Source of the DNA: an uncultured Clostridia bacterium
GTDB taxonomy: Bacteria > Bacillota > Clostridia > Christensenellales > UBA1242
Direction: 5' to 3'
Assembly (NCBI GenBank): GCA_947649575.1
Contig: CANSRZ010000005.1
Span: 1-64,000 of the forward strand
Length of the DNA: 64,000 bases
Of the stretch, positions 24,958-36,573 are shown in pieces. The position numbers and the translations under genes are program-made. The notes under the pieces are model-generated. The model did not search any database and was not told where the DNA came from. It saw only the letters and a program-made list of their open reading frames with translations. Every line of letters begins with the position of its first letter. The first letter of the stretch is position 1.

Positions 24958-27900
24958 ATGAAAAAGTGGGCTATTTGGAAAACTATTTTGGTTGTTATTG
25001 CCAGTGTTGTTTTTGTGGCTGGTGCAACTGTAGGTGGAGTTTATCTTGCAGGCGGGTTTAAAACAAAATACATAAATCCAGACAGGATTTCTTTTGTGAT
25101 TGATGAAAAATTCTTCAATGCAGAATATGCTCAATATGAAATTTCTGGCTCTGATGAAAACTTGACATTTAACGCAGTTATTGAGGGTGAAAAAGAGGGC
25201 GATGAGATTACTCAAAAAACCGTCACCCTTGACCTTGACGGCGGAAGAATTGACTATGAAAAGAAAACTGTTCGAAACAATGTTGTGGTTGTTCCAAGAG
25301 AGGTTACAATTGGCGAGCCATTTACAATAACTCTTAATAGACAACCTTTAAGAATTTCTGCAAGCGGAGAAATTTCTTTCAATGAACAAGATGCGCTTTT
25401 ATATAACCAGCAAGGACTTCCTGTGCCTTGGGTTGTTGGCGGGTTGACAACAATAACTGCTCGCGCTGAAAACGAGGAAGTTTACACAACTGTTAATCTT
25501 GCAGTTGACACTCCTGTTTATAGCATACATAACACAGCTGTTAACAACGACGGCAGAGAAGTTGATCAGCTTACTATTAATGAAACTTTTGACATAAAAA
25601 CAGTTTTCTATCCTGCTGAAAGTGCGTATCTGTTCAATGACCGCACAAATGACAGGGTTGAAAACAAAAGAGTTAGACGTGCTTTTTATGAAACTGTTAC
25701 AAACAATATCAGAGCTGAATTTGATGAAGAGTTTAACAGATATTTTTCAGCAGTTAATGTAAGCACTGGCAACAGGCTGAATGCTTATGCGTTTAGAGAT
25801 GCAACTGCTCAGATTGAAAATATCAATCAAATAACTAATGACCTTGCAGGCGATTTATCTGCAATTTATAGCAGACTGGTTTCTTTGCTTAATGGTGGAC
25901 AAGTCAGCGTGGCTTCTGGAAGTTTGATTGTGGATATCAATAGAGCTTCAATCAAAACTTTCTCAATTGGCTATGCAGGCTCTTCATATAACATGTATGC
26001 AGGTGAAGATTTTGTTCTTACAATGACTCGCACACCTTATGCAAACGCAACTCTTGATGCAAAAGTAATCTCTTCAAATAATAACGAAGAATTGCCATCT
26101 ATGCTTAGAAATATTGCAATCAATTTTGAATATTCAATTGATAATGGACAAACTTATCAAGATGCTTCAAGAGTGCTTGATATTTTGGGCGGTGAACAGG
26201 TAGAAATAGAGGACAAGACATATTATCTTTCTGACACAACTCCAAAAGATCCAAGATATTGCTTCTGGACTTTAAGAACAAACGGCGAATATGAAATCAG
26301 AATGACTGTTGTTTTGCTTATTGAAGTTGAGGGGCAAGAGGGCGTTTACTCATTGTTCAAAGATGACGGAACTGTTATTAGTTCAAATGTCACATTGTAT
26401 ACAGAAATCAAAGAGGATGAGCCTGTTAAATGGGCAAATGATGACCCAATCAATATTACTCTTGACTTTAACGGAACAAGCACAAAACCTGCTTCAAGAA
26501 CTTTATCAAATCTTGTAAGCATTCCACAAAATAACATTTATAAAACTCCACAATTCTTTGCTCACTTTGCAAACGGGACAACATCTGAGGAAATTGAAAA
26601 AATCTTAGGCAAAGGCAATGCTGATTTGTCACCAGATAATATCAATCATAATGGCACTTATCAATTTGGCAACAGTGAAATGACCTTGTATCCTGTTTCT
26701 AATGAGTTGACCGTTTATGACATCGGCAGATTTGAACTTTATTATGCAACTGTGCAAACTGTTGGGAATAAGTATGTTATTGATGACGATAACAGATATG
26801 TAATTGTTCAACCTGTTGCAACTCCGCTTAATGTTATTGTAACAAAAACATTGTATCAAGATTCAATTTCTGGCATGACTCACAAAACTTCAATGGAACT
26901 TGAAGAGGGTTTGACAAATTATTATTTCCATTCAGGCTCAGCTGACACAATTGAATTGACATTCCAAATTGTAGATGACAGTTATGCAATTTTTGCCGAA
27001 AAGCTTGGTCAAAACAGAATAGAATTTAACATGCTTGCATACAACGCTGATAATGAACTTGTAAGCATTAATGAACATTTCAATAATCTTGATATAAACA
27101 GCATTGTTTATGACGAGGAAGAAAAAACTGTAACTTATATATTGACAATCAAAAGCACATTTAATGAAGTGCTTAGTGATTTGAGAATTGTTTCTGCAAG
27201 TTTAAAAGACCTTGATAATGATGCGCTTGCTCCTTGGATATTTGATTTTACAGAAAATTATTATCTTTATACTCCAATCCCTGAAACAATAGACTTTGCT
27301 GTTAAAGATTTTCAAGCTGGTGATTATCAGCAAAATATAGAGATAAATCAAACTCTTAGCAATGATGCTGACGCAAACTTGACAATTCGTTATGAAGTGA
27401 CAGATGCTCAGACTGGCAGAAAAGAAGTTCGTGAATATAAATCTGTTAAAGAATTTGTTGAACAAAACATCAACGTGATTATCGCTGACCAACATGGCAA
27501 TACTTCAATTTTTGAAGACGATTGGATTTTTGTAACCGATTATGCAAACATTGTAAGAATTTTGCCTGGCGGAAAAGAATTTGCATTCTCATCAACTGAG
27601 GGAGAGCAAAGTGCTAATATTTATGTTAGATACAGCGGAAGTGAAAAAGCTTTGGCAAGCGATATAAAATTAAGCCTTACAGTTAACTCTTCTGGCATTC
27701 AAAGAATTGAATATGACAACTCAACAGAAATTGGCTCGACTGCAGACTTAATAGCATCAGACTCTTTGGATGTTATCTCAATTGGAAAGTATGGCTCAAA
27801 CAAAATCCATCAGGGAGAAACTTCGGCTAACAATGTGATTGACCTTTATAAACTTGTAACTCTTTATTTAGATGCGTCAACAGAATATTTAGGCAAAAAC

Positions 27901-30900
27901 TATAACTTTATTTTGGATTCTCAATATTTGGACGCTCAGGATTCTAATACAATTGTTGACATGTTTGGCGAAAATGGCATGTTGATATTGACATTTAGCG
28001 ATGCCTCTTCAATTCCAGGTTATATAGACGACATCGAACAATATGCAAATGCAATCAAAAATGTATTAAGAACAGCTAAAATTCAATCTATGACAGTTAA
28101 TCATAACTTTGGCAAAAATCATGATATGATTTTCAAAATTGTGGATGCTGGCAACACTGGTGTTGTAAACATCACAATGAACTTTACTTTCTTTGCAAAT
28201 GTAGCAACATCAGGCTCAACCACTTTGGGCACAACAGAAAACCCAATCTATGCGGCAACAAATTATTCTATTGGCAGTGGCAATGGAAGCATTAATATAA
28301 ATTATACAAACGCAGACACAAATGTTGGCGAAGTTGAAAAAAGCAAATCTGTTGCATTAAATGATATACTTTTAAAACAAATCAACAAAAATGGCACAGC
28401 CTATGTTGTTGACAATGGCGAAAGTGGCTATAAAATTGCTTTTGGAGATAGCAACAAAGATATTAGTTCTGCTACAATCACTGTTGTTGGCGGAGTTCCA
28501 GTATTTAGCTTTAATGATTTCTGGAATGAGAGAACATTAGAGTTTCCAGTTGTTTTCTATCTTGAAGAAACAGATAATGATTTTGCTCCTTTTGTTTCAT
28601 TAAACTTTACAATTACAAGAAATATTCAAGTTGTAAATAAAAAGATTGAGGACTCTCAAGAAAACAAGAAATATTATTTGATAGAAAGAAGCTCTGCTGA
28701 AAGTTCAAGCAGTCAGTCTAACAATATAAGAGATTATATTGATATTGACAGAATTGCGCCAAGCAGTGTCGCTGTTCCTGCTGATATCAGATTTACAATG
28801 CAAGAAAATCCTTTCTTCTCAATTGTAAATAATCAAGCAAACAATCAAGCAACTATTTTGAGAGATGAAACAAAATTCCCAGTATTCCCTTATGGCGAAA
28901 CGCAGTTGATTTATAACGTTACAGTGTCAATTGGTGAATCTGCAATTGGCAATGCAGACCTTGTATTTGATAGCGGAATAGACTATGCAGAGATTGCCAA
29001 CAGAATGCTTGCTGTGTCTAATGATGCAAACGGTGATCGTGTAGAAGAAACAGGCAAAGCAAAAGTTGAAACTTACAAAGGAGTAAATTATCTCAAATTG
29101 ACAGAGGGAGCTTGGGAAGTTGATAATAATTCTCAAGGTGCATTCTCAGGTTATAGAGTTAACTTTATAAGACAATATACTGACAAATCTTCTAATAATT
29201 CTATTGAGTATACTTCTATTGAATTTGGTAGAGACGAAACAGACACTGGCAATATTGCTTGCTCTTTCTATGGCTTTGACAATTCAGGCTTGTCTGGACT
29301 TGAAAACGAAGAAAATTTTGTAACCGTCAGAGTTGAAAACAGTGATAGAACATGGCAATATGTGCTTCTTATGCCAATCATAATTTCTCGCGTTGGCTCA
29401 ACTTATGCTGTTTATGATAACAATCAAGAGGCAACTTTGACTGACGTGTTGAATGATAATATTGAGCAGTTGATTGAAAAAGATAAATATATGACAGTTG
29501 ACGCAGGGGATGAAAACATTGTTGTTGCTTCTGAATATATAGATATCAATAATCCTTTTGGCGAAACTGCTCAAAAAGATGCAAAGATTTATTATTTTAA
29601 CAGCAATGGGCAAACAGGAATAATTCTTGAAGAAATCTTTGTTGAGGGCTATTCAAAAACTGGACTTGTCAAAGAAATTGACCACTCTCAAACTGCAACA
29701 AATGGCAATGTGATTTTAAAACTTAATCACCTTGTTGGCGGAGCAAACAATTTTGCTTATGTATTCTTAAAAGCAACAATCAGCGGAATTGGCAACTCTG
29801 GCGGAAGTTTTACTCAGGTTTATTATTATGTAGTCAGAGTTAGACCTGATACTGAACTTATTTCTGCAACTTATCCTTATGCTGACGGCGAAGAACATAT
29901 TTCAATTGATAAAAACGGACTTGGACAATTCAATTCAAAAACTATTGATTTGGATGAAAAATTTGATAAAACAACATTAGCACCAGATTCAACTCGCTAT
30001 ACAATCTCTGTGAATGGACAGGCAGGCGTTTATAAAGATTATCCAGTTTCACATTATGTTAAGAGCGTTAGCGAACAAGGCAGACCAATTGAAAATTGGC
30101 AAGATGTTATTGGTGTTGAATTTAATAATGAAAACAGAACTATGACTTTAAGACCTAAACAAGATGGCGTTTACACTATTGTTGTTACAAGGTCTTATCA
30201 AAATGTTGTTGGCGGTGAACTTGATTATACTTTCATTATAAATGAAGTTTCAAATTATAATCTTGAATTTGTTGACACAGCAATCACTCCTGCAAGAGAT
30301 GAGGTTAACACTTGGATTTGGAATGTAAATAGAAATTCTGCAGATGGACAAAGCCAGTTCCAGACAAGAATAAACCTTAGAGCAGGCGAGAATCAAACAA
30401 GCACAATCGTTGAGGGCGAACTTGCAATTAACGCTATTAATTATGAGGATGCTTGCGAAAAAATCGTTTATAACAATAAAAACAGTGTACAAGATGGAGT
30501 AAATCCTTACAGTTTACTAATTGAACTTCAAGATTATTTAAGTCAAGACCACTCAATTGATGTTTATCTTTACACAAAGTTTGGGCTTCTTGGCACGCTT
30601 AGAATAAACATTAAGGGAAGCGTTGAATTTACAGGAACTCAACTTGGCGAAGTTAATGCAGGCAAAGATGTTGACCTTAAAGATTTCTTAGGCCAAGATA
30701 AAAACAATGCTGAAAACGAGGCAGATAAAGATAGAGGCGTTAAGATTAACGGACAAAAAGCTATATATTTTGTTGGCGCAAATCCTGCTGATTCAGAAAC
30801 TCCTGATTATTATTACAACATAAAATCAGCAAAAATTATTGTTCAAGAAGAGCAAAAAATAAACGGTGAAACCATAATAGTTGAAAAAGAACTTGACAAT

Positions 30901-33900
30901 GTTAAATTTGCTAAGATTGAGAATGACAAATTAATCACTTACTCAAATGCAGAGGATAAAGAAATTACAATCAAATTTGAACTTAACATCTGCTTTAAAG
31001 ATGATAAGGGTAGATTGGTTGAAAAACTGTTTACTTTCAATCACAATGTAAAAATAGCAAAAGACTTAAAAAACAATGACCCAGCAGAGAGCGATATTGA
31101 CTTGTCTGGCAATCCAAACAGCACAAGAATTAACACTGTTAAACGCGCAGGCAATGTTATTGCAGGTGAGGAAATTGTTGTAACTGCAAATGAACTTTTT
31201 AATGCTGGCAACTTGCAAGCAACACAAAACGCATTCTTCTCATGGCGTGCAATCTCTGGCGGAGAAGCATTCAGTGCAGGCTCTTCTGCAGACATAACAC
31301 TTGAAGAACAGCAAGGCAAAATTGTTATCAAGACAAATGACATTGCAGAAAATACAAATTGCACAGCGCTTATCACAGTTTCACTTCGCGGAAACGCAAG
31401 TGAAGAAAGCACAGAATATTGTTCATTCTATGTGAAATATGAGTTCTTGGTTGAAAAGAACACTCTTATTGCAACAAATTATCCAGCTCCACAAGGGCAG
31501 GAACTTGATGTTGAATATATTAGTGACGAAACTATATTTAATGATTTCTTAACAGATTTCGTCAATGCACAAGCTCCATTTGTTAACACAAATGAAAGCG
31601 TAAACAAACCTTTAGACGCTGACAAAAACACAAAAGACTATGACGGCAACGGATTGTTCTCTCGCTTTGATATGAAATATAAGGTTAGAGGAGAAAATAA
31701 GTCAATTGGCTTTGCACCAATAGAAGATGCTAAGTTTGAAGTTAAAATTTCAAGCGCAAACAATGTTTCTATCAGAAAGGTTGTGGACGGACAAGAAGTT
31801 GATGTAGACTCAACAAATAAAGTTTTCTCAGACCAAGACGGAAACAATGTTGTGTTTGAAAACAGAGATGGAATGACTCCAGTTGGTGAATTTGGAATTA
31901 AGTTATATATCGGCAATTGGCGAGAAGTTACATCTTCAACAGGTGAAAAATATTACACAGCCGTTTCTGACGGAACTCAGTCAACAGTGACCTTTATGAT
32001 CACTTGCAATGAAGTTGTTAACTATTACACAATTGTGATTGTGGAAGATGCTTATACTCTTGCAATCAACACAGTTAACAATAATGTTACAGATCAAGGT
32101 GAAATTTTCTATGTTGACAACTTGACAAAATCTGCAAAGATTTTTGAGGCTGACAGAATGGCTACTTTCACTGTTAAACGTGCATCTGAAAATGGTCAGA
32201 TTGGTACAATTATCAAAACTCCATATAAAATGTTGTTTGAAAGCGTAAAAGATGAAGAAGTTGATAACAAACGCGATTCGGTTTACGCATATAAATATGT
32301 GGACTTGCAATTGTCAGATGTCAATATTGGTCAGGCAATTAATGTTGACCTTGGCGAGCCTTTTACAGACTATAACTTTGTTGGACTTTATGTTGCAGAC
32401 AAATTTGCAACTGAGTGGGAAAACTATGTTAACAGCATTGGCTCAACTAAGCCGGAAAATAATCCTGGCTATGCTTATGAGAGATTTACAACATCAGCAA
32501 CAAATTATGATTCTCAAATATTTAGTCAAACTCCAACACTTATTTCAAGACTTGACCTTAGATATAACAATATTAAAGTTGACTATGAAAAATATGCAAG
32601 CACATTGAAAGTTAAAGAAAATGACAATGATGAGGGCATTTCTGCAGGTAATTATGAAGTTCAAGCAGAAAATATTGATAAGTATTTGCAAATTTCTAAA
32701 TTTAGCTTTACTTATCCATATAAGCTTGCTTCAAGTTCAACTACAAAAGAAGTTAAATATGAAGAAAAACCTATTGATATTCGAGGCGTAACTTATTCTT
32801 ATTGCATATCAGTTGACGTTCAAGTTGATGAGGCAATTGAGTTTGTTGAAAAAACTCAGATTGTTGATGGTCAAGAAGTTAAAACTATTACTGCAAACAG
32901 CGAAAGTACAAATGATATTTATGCATATCAAACTCAAAACTTGATTGCAGGTTTAGGGGTTCGTCATCCAAGCTCAGTTAGCAAGCAGTTGGTTTCTGCT
33001 GATGACCTTAAGAGCGAAAACATTGATATTAACCTTGAAATTATGGGCTTGAATGGTGTTTGGCCAACTAATGACGCTTATATTGACGCTATCAGAAATA
33101 TTTACGACCGCAGTGGCGTTACAAACTTTGAGCCTCAGGCAGATAGAAGCAATTCGCTTACAACTTACCTTGAAATTTCTCCAGTTCTGTTTGAAGTTTC
33201 AACAGGTGAAAATACTCCTCGCGATGAAACTATTGACTGGCAAATCAGAGGTTCAGGGGCAAGCAATCAAGGCAATCATGTTATCTTGCATATGAACTAT
33301 GAAGTTAAGGTTACAATTAATGGCGAGCCTAAGACATTCTCAAAAGATTTCTATATTGTTATGAAAGTGTTGCCTGACTATGAAATCACTTATCTTAAAG
33401 TTGGAACGGCGACTCCTGATAATGACGGAAACATAACAAACGCAGGCGAAACAACTATTTATACTATAAGTGAACTTACTACAAATCCTGGTGGCGGGGC
33501 AGGCGAGAATTATGTTAATACAATTCTTGCAAGCAATAGTAACAACGATAATAAGATTGTTTCTGTTGTTCATAAAAATGACCCATCTAAACTTGAAGTT
33601 GGCGCTCAAGGATTTACTTATACTATGAAAATTAATGACACAGATGCAAATGATGAAACAATAACTTATAACAAAGATTTGAACGTTAAATCAAAATTGG
33701 CAAGAATGATTACCACAGGCAATCATTGGAGTGCAAATATTTCTAATAATGTTCAACTTCAACCTGAATACAAATGGACAAGTTCAAATGATAATGACAG
33801 CATTGTTATTATTGCAAAAGAAGTTAAATTTGGTGTTCAATATTACAGATTAACCGCTGTTGATATGTTTGGCTTTAAGTTTGATGTTTGCTTTGCATTG

Positions 33901-36564
33901 TCAAATGTATCTCAAATTAATCCAGCAATCAACTTTGGCAATGACTATTTGCTTGAGGGTGACAGCTTTGATATCGGAACTTATTACAACAAAATCACTC
34001 TTACACCCCAAGACAAGATAAAATCTGGCGAAAATGAAGACAAAATTCCGCTTGTGTCAACTGAGGAAGAGGGCAGAGCGCAGAGTGAAAACGTTTCAAA
34101 AGTTATGAATATTTCAAATTTGACAGCCTATGGATATGATAAACCTTTATATGCCCCAACACCAAATGCAGATGGGGTAACTCCTGAAAATTATGGTACA
34201 TTCTTTACAGGAACAGATTCTAACAACTTGAACGAATTAAACAGCGCATATGTTCTAGTTGATGCGGCAAATAAGTCGTTCTATAAAAATATTCCGATCT
34301 TCTTGCAATTGAGAGTTACTTCAATCAAACTTTATTATAACAAGAAGTTTGTGGGCGAAGTTGTGCTTAATAATGAACAGAAAGCAACAACATTTAACGA
34401 AAAAATCGCATCAAGTGCAGGCATACACTTGTTTAAAGATGCAGAACATGATGCTGGTTTTGAAGATGCAAAAGCAAGATATTTGATGCCAAGATTGCCA
34501 GGATATATCTATGGTTCTAGAAGTGATCAAGAGTTAGAGATGGTTGTCGCTCTTGGATATAATTCAAGCTTATCTCATGGCGGTTCTCTTGAATCAGGCG
34601 CAAATTATGAAGAAACTTATGATCTTAGAACATCAGTAACAGTGCGCAGATCAACTAACATTGTTGACAGAGTTAACAATGTTGTTCGTGACGGACAAAC
34701 CTTTGACGTTAAGGACTATATGAATGTATCTCAAACAACTGGCAACAAGACAACAATGTTTACTGCAAATCAATATGCAATTTATGATGATGCATTGGCA
34801 GTGACAACTCCTGCAAACAGTAATACAGAGTTTAAGTTGACAATCACAAAGACTGTTACAGATAAAAATGATCAAGGAGAAGTTACAGGATCACACCAAG
34901 AAACTGTAATTGAAAATAGATCTGTATTCTGCGTGAATAACAATTCTTATGCAAGTACAGACTATCTGTCACTTTCTGATTTGGCAGAAGTAACGCTTGA
35001 TAAAACTGCTAAGTTTACAATAACTGGCGTTACAGTTAAAGGCAACAATGAAAGCGAAAGCGCAATCATCAAATATGCAGGAAATATAGTAAATACTGAT
35101 GTTGAAACTTCATTAACTAGACTTGATGGCAAAGCTGGCAAATCTAATGCTGATGATGTTATTAATATTGAAGATTCTCGCAAATTGTATAATAATTCAG
35201 TGAATATCACCAAGTCTTATCTTGTGAGCGTGAACACAACAGCAACAACGGGCGAAGAATCAGAAAATTCTCAATATGATGCAAATGCCGAAACTGTTGA
35301 ATATAGATATCCAAGAACATATATGGTGACAGGTTTCTATTACTCATTGAACTATAATTACACTGGTCTTAACCAAATAGTTGATGATTATTTGGAAGTT
35401 GCAGGTGCTGACGGCTCAATCAGTGGAAATAATGTTGAATATATCATTCCGCTAATGGGTTGGACAAAAGGCATGGAACTTACAACAGCTGTCCGCACTT
35501 CAAGTGGAATAAGCACAGCAGTTTATGACACATTCAGTGAAGCAAGCACTGAAAAATTGTATTTTGAAATCACAACCACAACGGTTGGAGGAACTCAAAC
35601 TTCAGGTGCTGCGACAATTGATGAAGATGGAACTATCAGAACAAATCAACGTTTTGATATCAATTCTCACTATATCACAGTTGCAATCAAACAAAAGGTT
35701 TCTGGACTTGATGGTAGATATGCAAACAAAGCAACTGATCAAGACTTTGATTTGACAAGAACAAGAACATTCTCATTCAGATTAAGACCAAAAGCGACAG
35801 ACGCTGACAGTATAACTCTTGGCGAGATAAGCAGTTTGATTAAGTCTGAGGGAAATGAATATACTCTTGCATTAAGACATAGAAGTTATGTTAATGGCGA
35901 TATTAAGTATGAAAACAGACTTGTTAACTTTACTGCAAGCGGTTTGGGAAATGTAAAAGCATATATCACAAACACGACCTTGTGGGCAGGCGAAAGCGCA
36001 ACAGGTGTTAATGAAACTTCTAATTCAGGCACATTTGACGGAGTTTATATTGATAAACCTGATAAAGGTGGTATATCATTTACTTCAAGATATGTAAGAG
36101 GCAAAACATTCACCTCAGATGAAGTGCTTGTTAAATTTATTAAAGATCAAACATATTCTAATGCAATAGTAACAAGTACTGATTACGAAAATCCTACACT
36201 AGGCACATATTATTTTGATAAGAGCGAGGGAAAAGCTCATGCTACAGGAAATGAGGGCTCGGATGACGAATATGAAATTATGAGTTTCCCTGCAGGCACA
36301 TTGCATTATGAACAAAGAATCTTGTTAAGCTCAAATCTTAATGCGGTGGGGAAAGCCAATACAACAGGTTTAGTTGAATTTAAGAATGAGCCTCCTAAAA
36401 CTGTTCAAACTGTTCTTGCAAAGACTTGTTATAAGGTTTTTGAAGATGAAGAGCAAAAACTGGTAACATACATTTTTAGAGATTATACTGGCATATACTA
36501 CACAATTCTTTCTAACTTTGCGATTGTGGATGCAAATTCACTTTCGCAAAGGGTGGAAAGTTAG
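24958..36564 (+). CDS. Giant surface protein, 3868 aa
   Basis: One uninterrupted 11.6-kb frame with GGAGC before ATG. The N-terminus (MKKWAIWKTI then about 22 hydrophobic residues, to about 32) is a signal peptide or uncleaved signal anchor. The remaining 3800 residues are rich in Asn, Thr, Ser, Asp and Glu, poor in Cys, and full of alternating polar and hydrophobic strands, as in Ig-like or adhesin stalks. No exact long repeat, LPxTG motif, S-layer homology or choline-binding repeat is visible at the C-terminus, so attachment is probably through the N-terminal segment. Cardiolipin synthase starts nine bases downstream. I assign no binding partner. The intact length argues for selection. Confidence 0.85.
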   Translation: MKKWAIWKTILVVIASVVFVAGATVGGVYLAGGFKTKYINPDRISFVIDEKFFNAEYAQYEISGSDENLTFNAVIEGEKEGDEITQKTVTLDLDGGRIDYEKKTVRNNVVVVPREVTIGEPFTITLNRQPLRISASGEISFNEQDALLYNQQGLPVPWVVGGLTTITARAENEEVYTTVNLAVDTPVYSIHNTAVNNDGREVDQLTINETFDIKTVFYPAESAYLFNDRTNDRVENKRVRRAFYETVTNNIRAEFDEEFNRYFSAVNVSTGNRLNAYAFRDATAQIENINQITNDLAGDLSAIYSRLVSLLNGGQVSVASGSLIVDINRASIKTFSIGYAGSSYNMYAGEDFVLTMTRTPYANATLDAKVISSNNNEELPSMLRNIAINFEYSIDNGQTYQDASRVLDILGGEQVEIEDKTYYLSDTTPKDPRYCFWTLRTNGEYEIRMTVVLLIEVEGQEGVYSLFKDDGTVISSNVTLYTEIKEDEPVKWANDDPINITLDFNGTSTKPASRTLSNLVSIPQNNIYKTPQFFAHFANGTTSEEIEKILGKGNADLSPDNINHNGTYQFGNSEMTLYPVSNELTVYDIGRFELYYATVQTVGNKYVIDDDNRYVIVQPVATPLNVIVTKTLYQDSISGMTHKTSMELEEGLTNYYFHSGSADTIELTFQIVDDSYAIFAEKLGQNRIEFNMLAYNADNELVSINEHFNNLDINSIVYDEEEKTVTYILTIKSTFNEVLSDLRIVSASLKDLDNDALAPWIFDFTENYYLYTPIPETIDFAVKDFQAGDYQQNIEINQTLSNDADANLTIRYEVTDAQTGRKEVREYKSVKEFVEQNINVIIADQHGNTSIFEDDWIFVTDYANIVRILPGGKEFAFSSTEGEQSANIYVRYSGSEKALASDIKLSLTVNSSGIQRIEYDNSTEIGSTADLIASDSLDVISIGKYGSNKIHQGETSANNVIDLYKLVTLYLDASTEYLGKNYNFILDSQYLDAQDSNTIVDMFGENGMLILTFSDASSIPGYIDDIEQYANAIKNVLRTAKIQSMTVNHNFGKNHDMIFKIVDAGNTGVVNITMNFTFFANVATSGSTTLGTTENPIYAATNYSIGSGNGSININYTNADTNVGEVEKSKSVALNDILLKQINKNGTAYVVDNGESGYKIAFGDSNKDISSATITVVGGVPVFSFNDFWNERTLEFPVVFYLEETDNDFAPFVSLNFTITRNIQVVNKKIEDSQENKKYYLIERSSAESSSSQSNNIRDYIDIDRIAPSSVAVPADIRFTMQENPFFSIVNNQANNQATILRDETKFPVFPYGETQLIYNVTVSIGESAIGNADLVFDSGIDYAEIANRMLAVSNDANGDRVEETGKAKVETYKGVNYLKLTEGAWEVDNNSQGAFSGYRVNFIRQYTDKSSNNSIEYTSIEFGRDETDTGNIACSFYGFDNSGLSGLENEENFVTVRVENSDRTWQYVLLMPIIISRVGSTYAVYDNNQEATLTDVLNDNIEQLIEKDKYMTVDAGDENIVVASEYIDINNPFGETAQKDAKIYYFNSNGQTGIILEEIFVEGYSKTGLVKEIDHSQTATNGNVILKLNHLVGGANNFAYVFLKATISGIGNSGGSFTQVYYYVVRVRPDTELISATYPYADGEEHISIDKNGLGQFNSKTIDLDEKFDKTTLAPDSTRYTISVNGQAGVYKDYPVSHYVKSVSEQGRPIENWQDVIGVEFNNENRTMTLRPKQDGVYTIVVTRSYQNVVGGELDYTFIINEVSNYNLEFVDTAITPARDEVNTWIWNVNRNSADGQSQFQTRINLRAGENQTSTIVEGELAINAINYEDACEKIVYNNKNSVQDGVNPYSLLIELQDYLSQDHSIDVYLYTKFGLLGTLRINIKGSVEFTGTQLGEVNAGKDVDLKDFLGQDKNNAENEADKDRGVKINGQKAIYFVGANPADSETPDYYYNIKSAKIIVQEEQKINGETIIVEKELDNVKFAKIENDKLITYSNAEDKEITIKFELNICFKDDKGRLVEKLFTFNHNVKIAKDLKNNDPAESDIDLSGNPNSTRINTVKRAGNVIAGEEIVVTANELFNAGNLQATQNAFFSWRAISGGEAFSAGSSADITLEEQQGKIVIKTNDIAENTNCTALITVSLRGNASEESTEYCSFYVKYEFLVEKNTLIATNYPAPQGQELDVEYISDETIFNDFLTDFVNAQAPFVNTNESVNKPLDADKNTKDYDGNGLFSRFDMKYKVRGENKSIGFAPIEDAKFEVKISSANNVSIRKVVDGQEVDVDSTNKVFSDQDGNNVVFENRDGMTPVGEFGIKLYIGNWREVTSSTGEKYYTAVSDGTQSTVTFMITCNEVVNYYTIVIVEDAYTLAINTVNNNVTDQGEIFYVDNLTKSAKIFEADRMATFTVKRASENGQIGTIIKTPYKMLFESVKDEEVDNKRDSVYAYKYVDLQLSDVNIGQAINVDLGEPFTDYNFVGLYVADKFATEWENYVNSIGSTKPENNPGYAYERFTTSATNYDSQIFSQTPTLISRLDLRYNNIKVDYEKYASTLKVKENDNDEGISAGNYEVQAENIDKYLQISKFSFTYPYKLASSSTTKEVKYEEKPIDIRGVTYSYCISVDVQVDEAIEFVEKTQIVDGQEVKTITANSESTNDIYAYQTQNLIAGLGVRHPSSVSKQLVSADDLKSENIDINLEIMGLNGVWPTNDAYIDAIRNIYDRSGVTNFEPQADRSNSLTTYLEISPVLFEVSTGENTPRDETIDWQIRGSGASNQGNHVILHMNYEVKVTINGEPKTFSKDFYIVMKVLPDYEITYLKVGTATPDNDGNITNAGETTIYTISELTTNPGGGAGENYVNTILASNSNNDNKIVSVVHKNDPSKLEVGAQGFTYTMKINDTDANDETITYNKDLNVKSKLARMITTGNHWSANISNNVQLQPEYKWTSSNDNDSIVIIAKEVKFGVQYYRLTAVDMFGFKFDVCFALSNVSQINPAINFGNDYLLEGDSFDIGTYYNKITLTPQDKIKSGENEDKIPLVSTEEEGRAQSENVSKVMNISNLTAYGYDKPLYAPTPNADGVTPENYGTFFTGTDSNNLNELNSAYVLVDAANKSFYKNIPIFLQLRVTSIKLYYNKKFVGEVVLNNEQKATTFNEKIASSAGIHLFKDAEHDAGFEDAKARYLMPRLPGYIYGSRSDQELEMVVALGYNSSLSHGGSLESGANYEETYDLRTSVTVRRSTNIVDRVNNVVRDGQTFDVKDYMNVSQTTGNKTTMFTANQYAIYDDALAVTTPANSNTEFKLTITKTVTDKNDQGEVTGSHQETVIENRSVFCVNNNSYASTDYLSLSDLAEVTLDKTAKFTITGVTVKGNNESESAIIKYAGNIVNTDVETSLTRLDGKAGKSNADDVINIEDSRKLYNNSVNITKSYLVSVNTTATTGEESENSQYDANAETVEYRYPRTYMVTGFYYSLNYNYTGLNQIVDDYLEVAGADGSISGNNVEYIIPLMGWTKGMELTTAVRTSSGISTAVYDTFSEASTEKLYFEITTTTVGGTQTSGAATIDEDGTIRTNQRFDINSHYITVAIKQKVSGLDGRYANKATDQDFDLTRTRTFSFRLRPKATDADSITLGEISSLIKSEGNEYTLALRHRSYVNGDIKYENRLVNFTASGLGNVKAYITNTTLWAGESATGVNETSNSGTFDGVYIDKPDKGGISFTSRYVRGKTFTSDEVLVKFIKDQTYSNAIVTSTDYENPTLGTYYFDKSEGKAHATGNEGSDDEYEIMSFPAGTLHYEQRILLSSNLNAVGKANTTGLVEFKNEPPKTVQTVLAKTCYKVFEDEEQKLVTYIFRDYTGIYYTILSNFAIVDANSLSQRVES

Positions 36565-36573
36565 CGAGGGCTT

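Noticed and set aside
31041-31412. Minus-strand ORFs within the giant gene (also near 31638, 35962 and others).
   Set aside because: They are antisense shadows in the same codon phase pattern, without ribosome binding sites, and the plus-strand frame is intact throughout.
24958-36564. Internal repeats in the giant protein, as expected for an adhesin.
   Set aside because: No long exact or near-exact repeat could be found by eye. Diverged domain repeats would need a self-alignment or structure prediction, so none is claimed.
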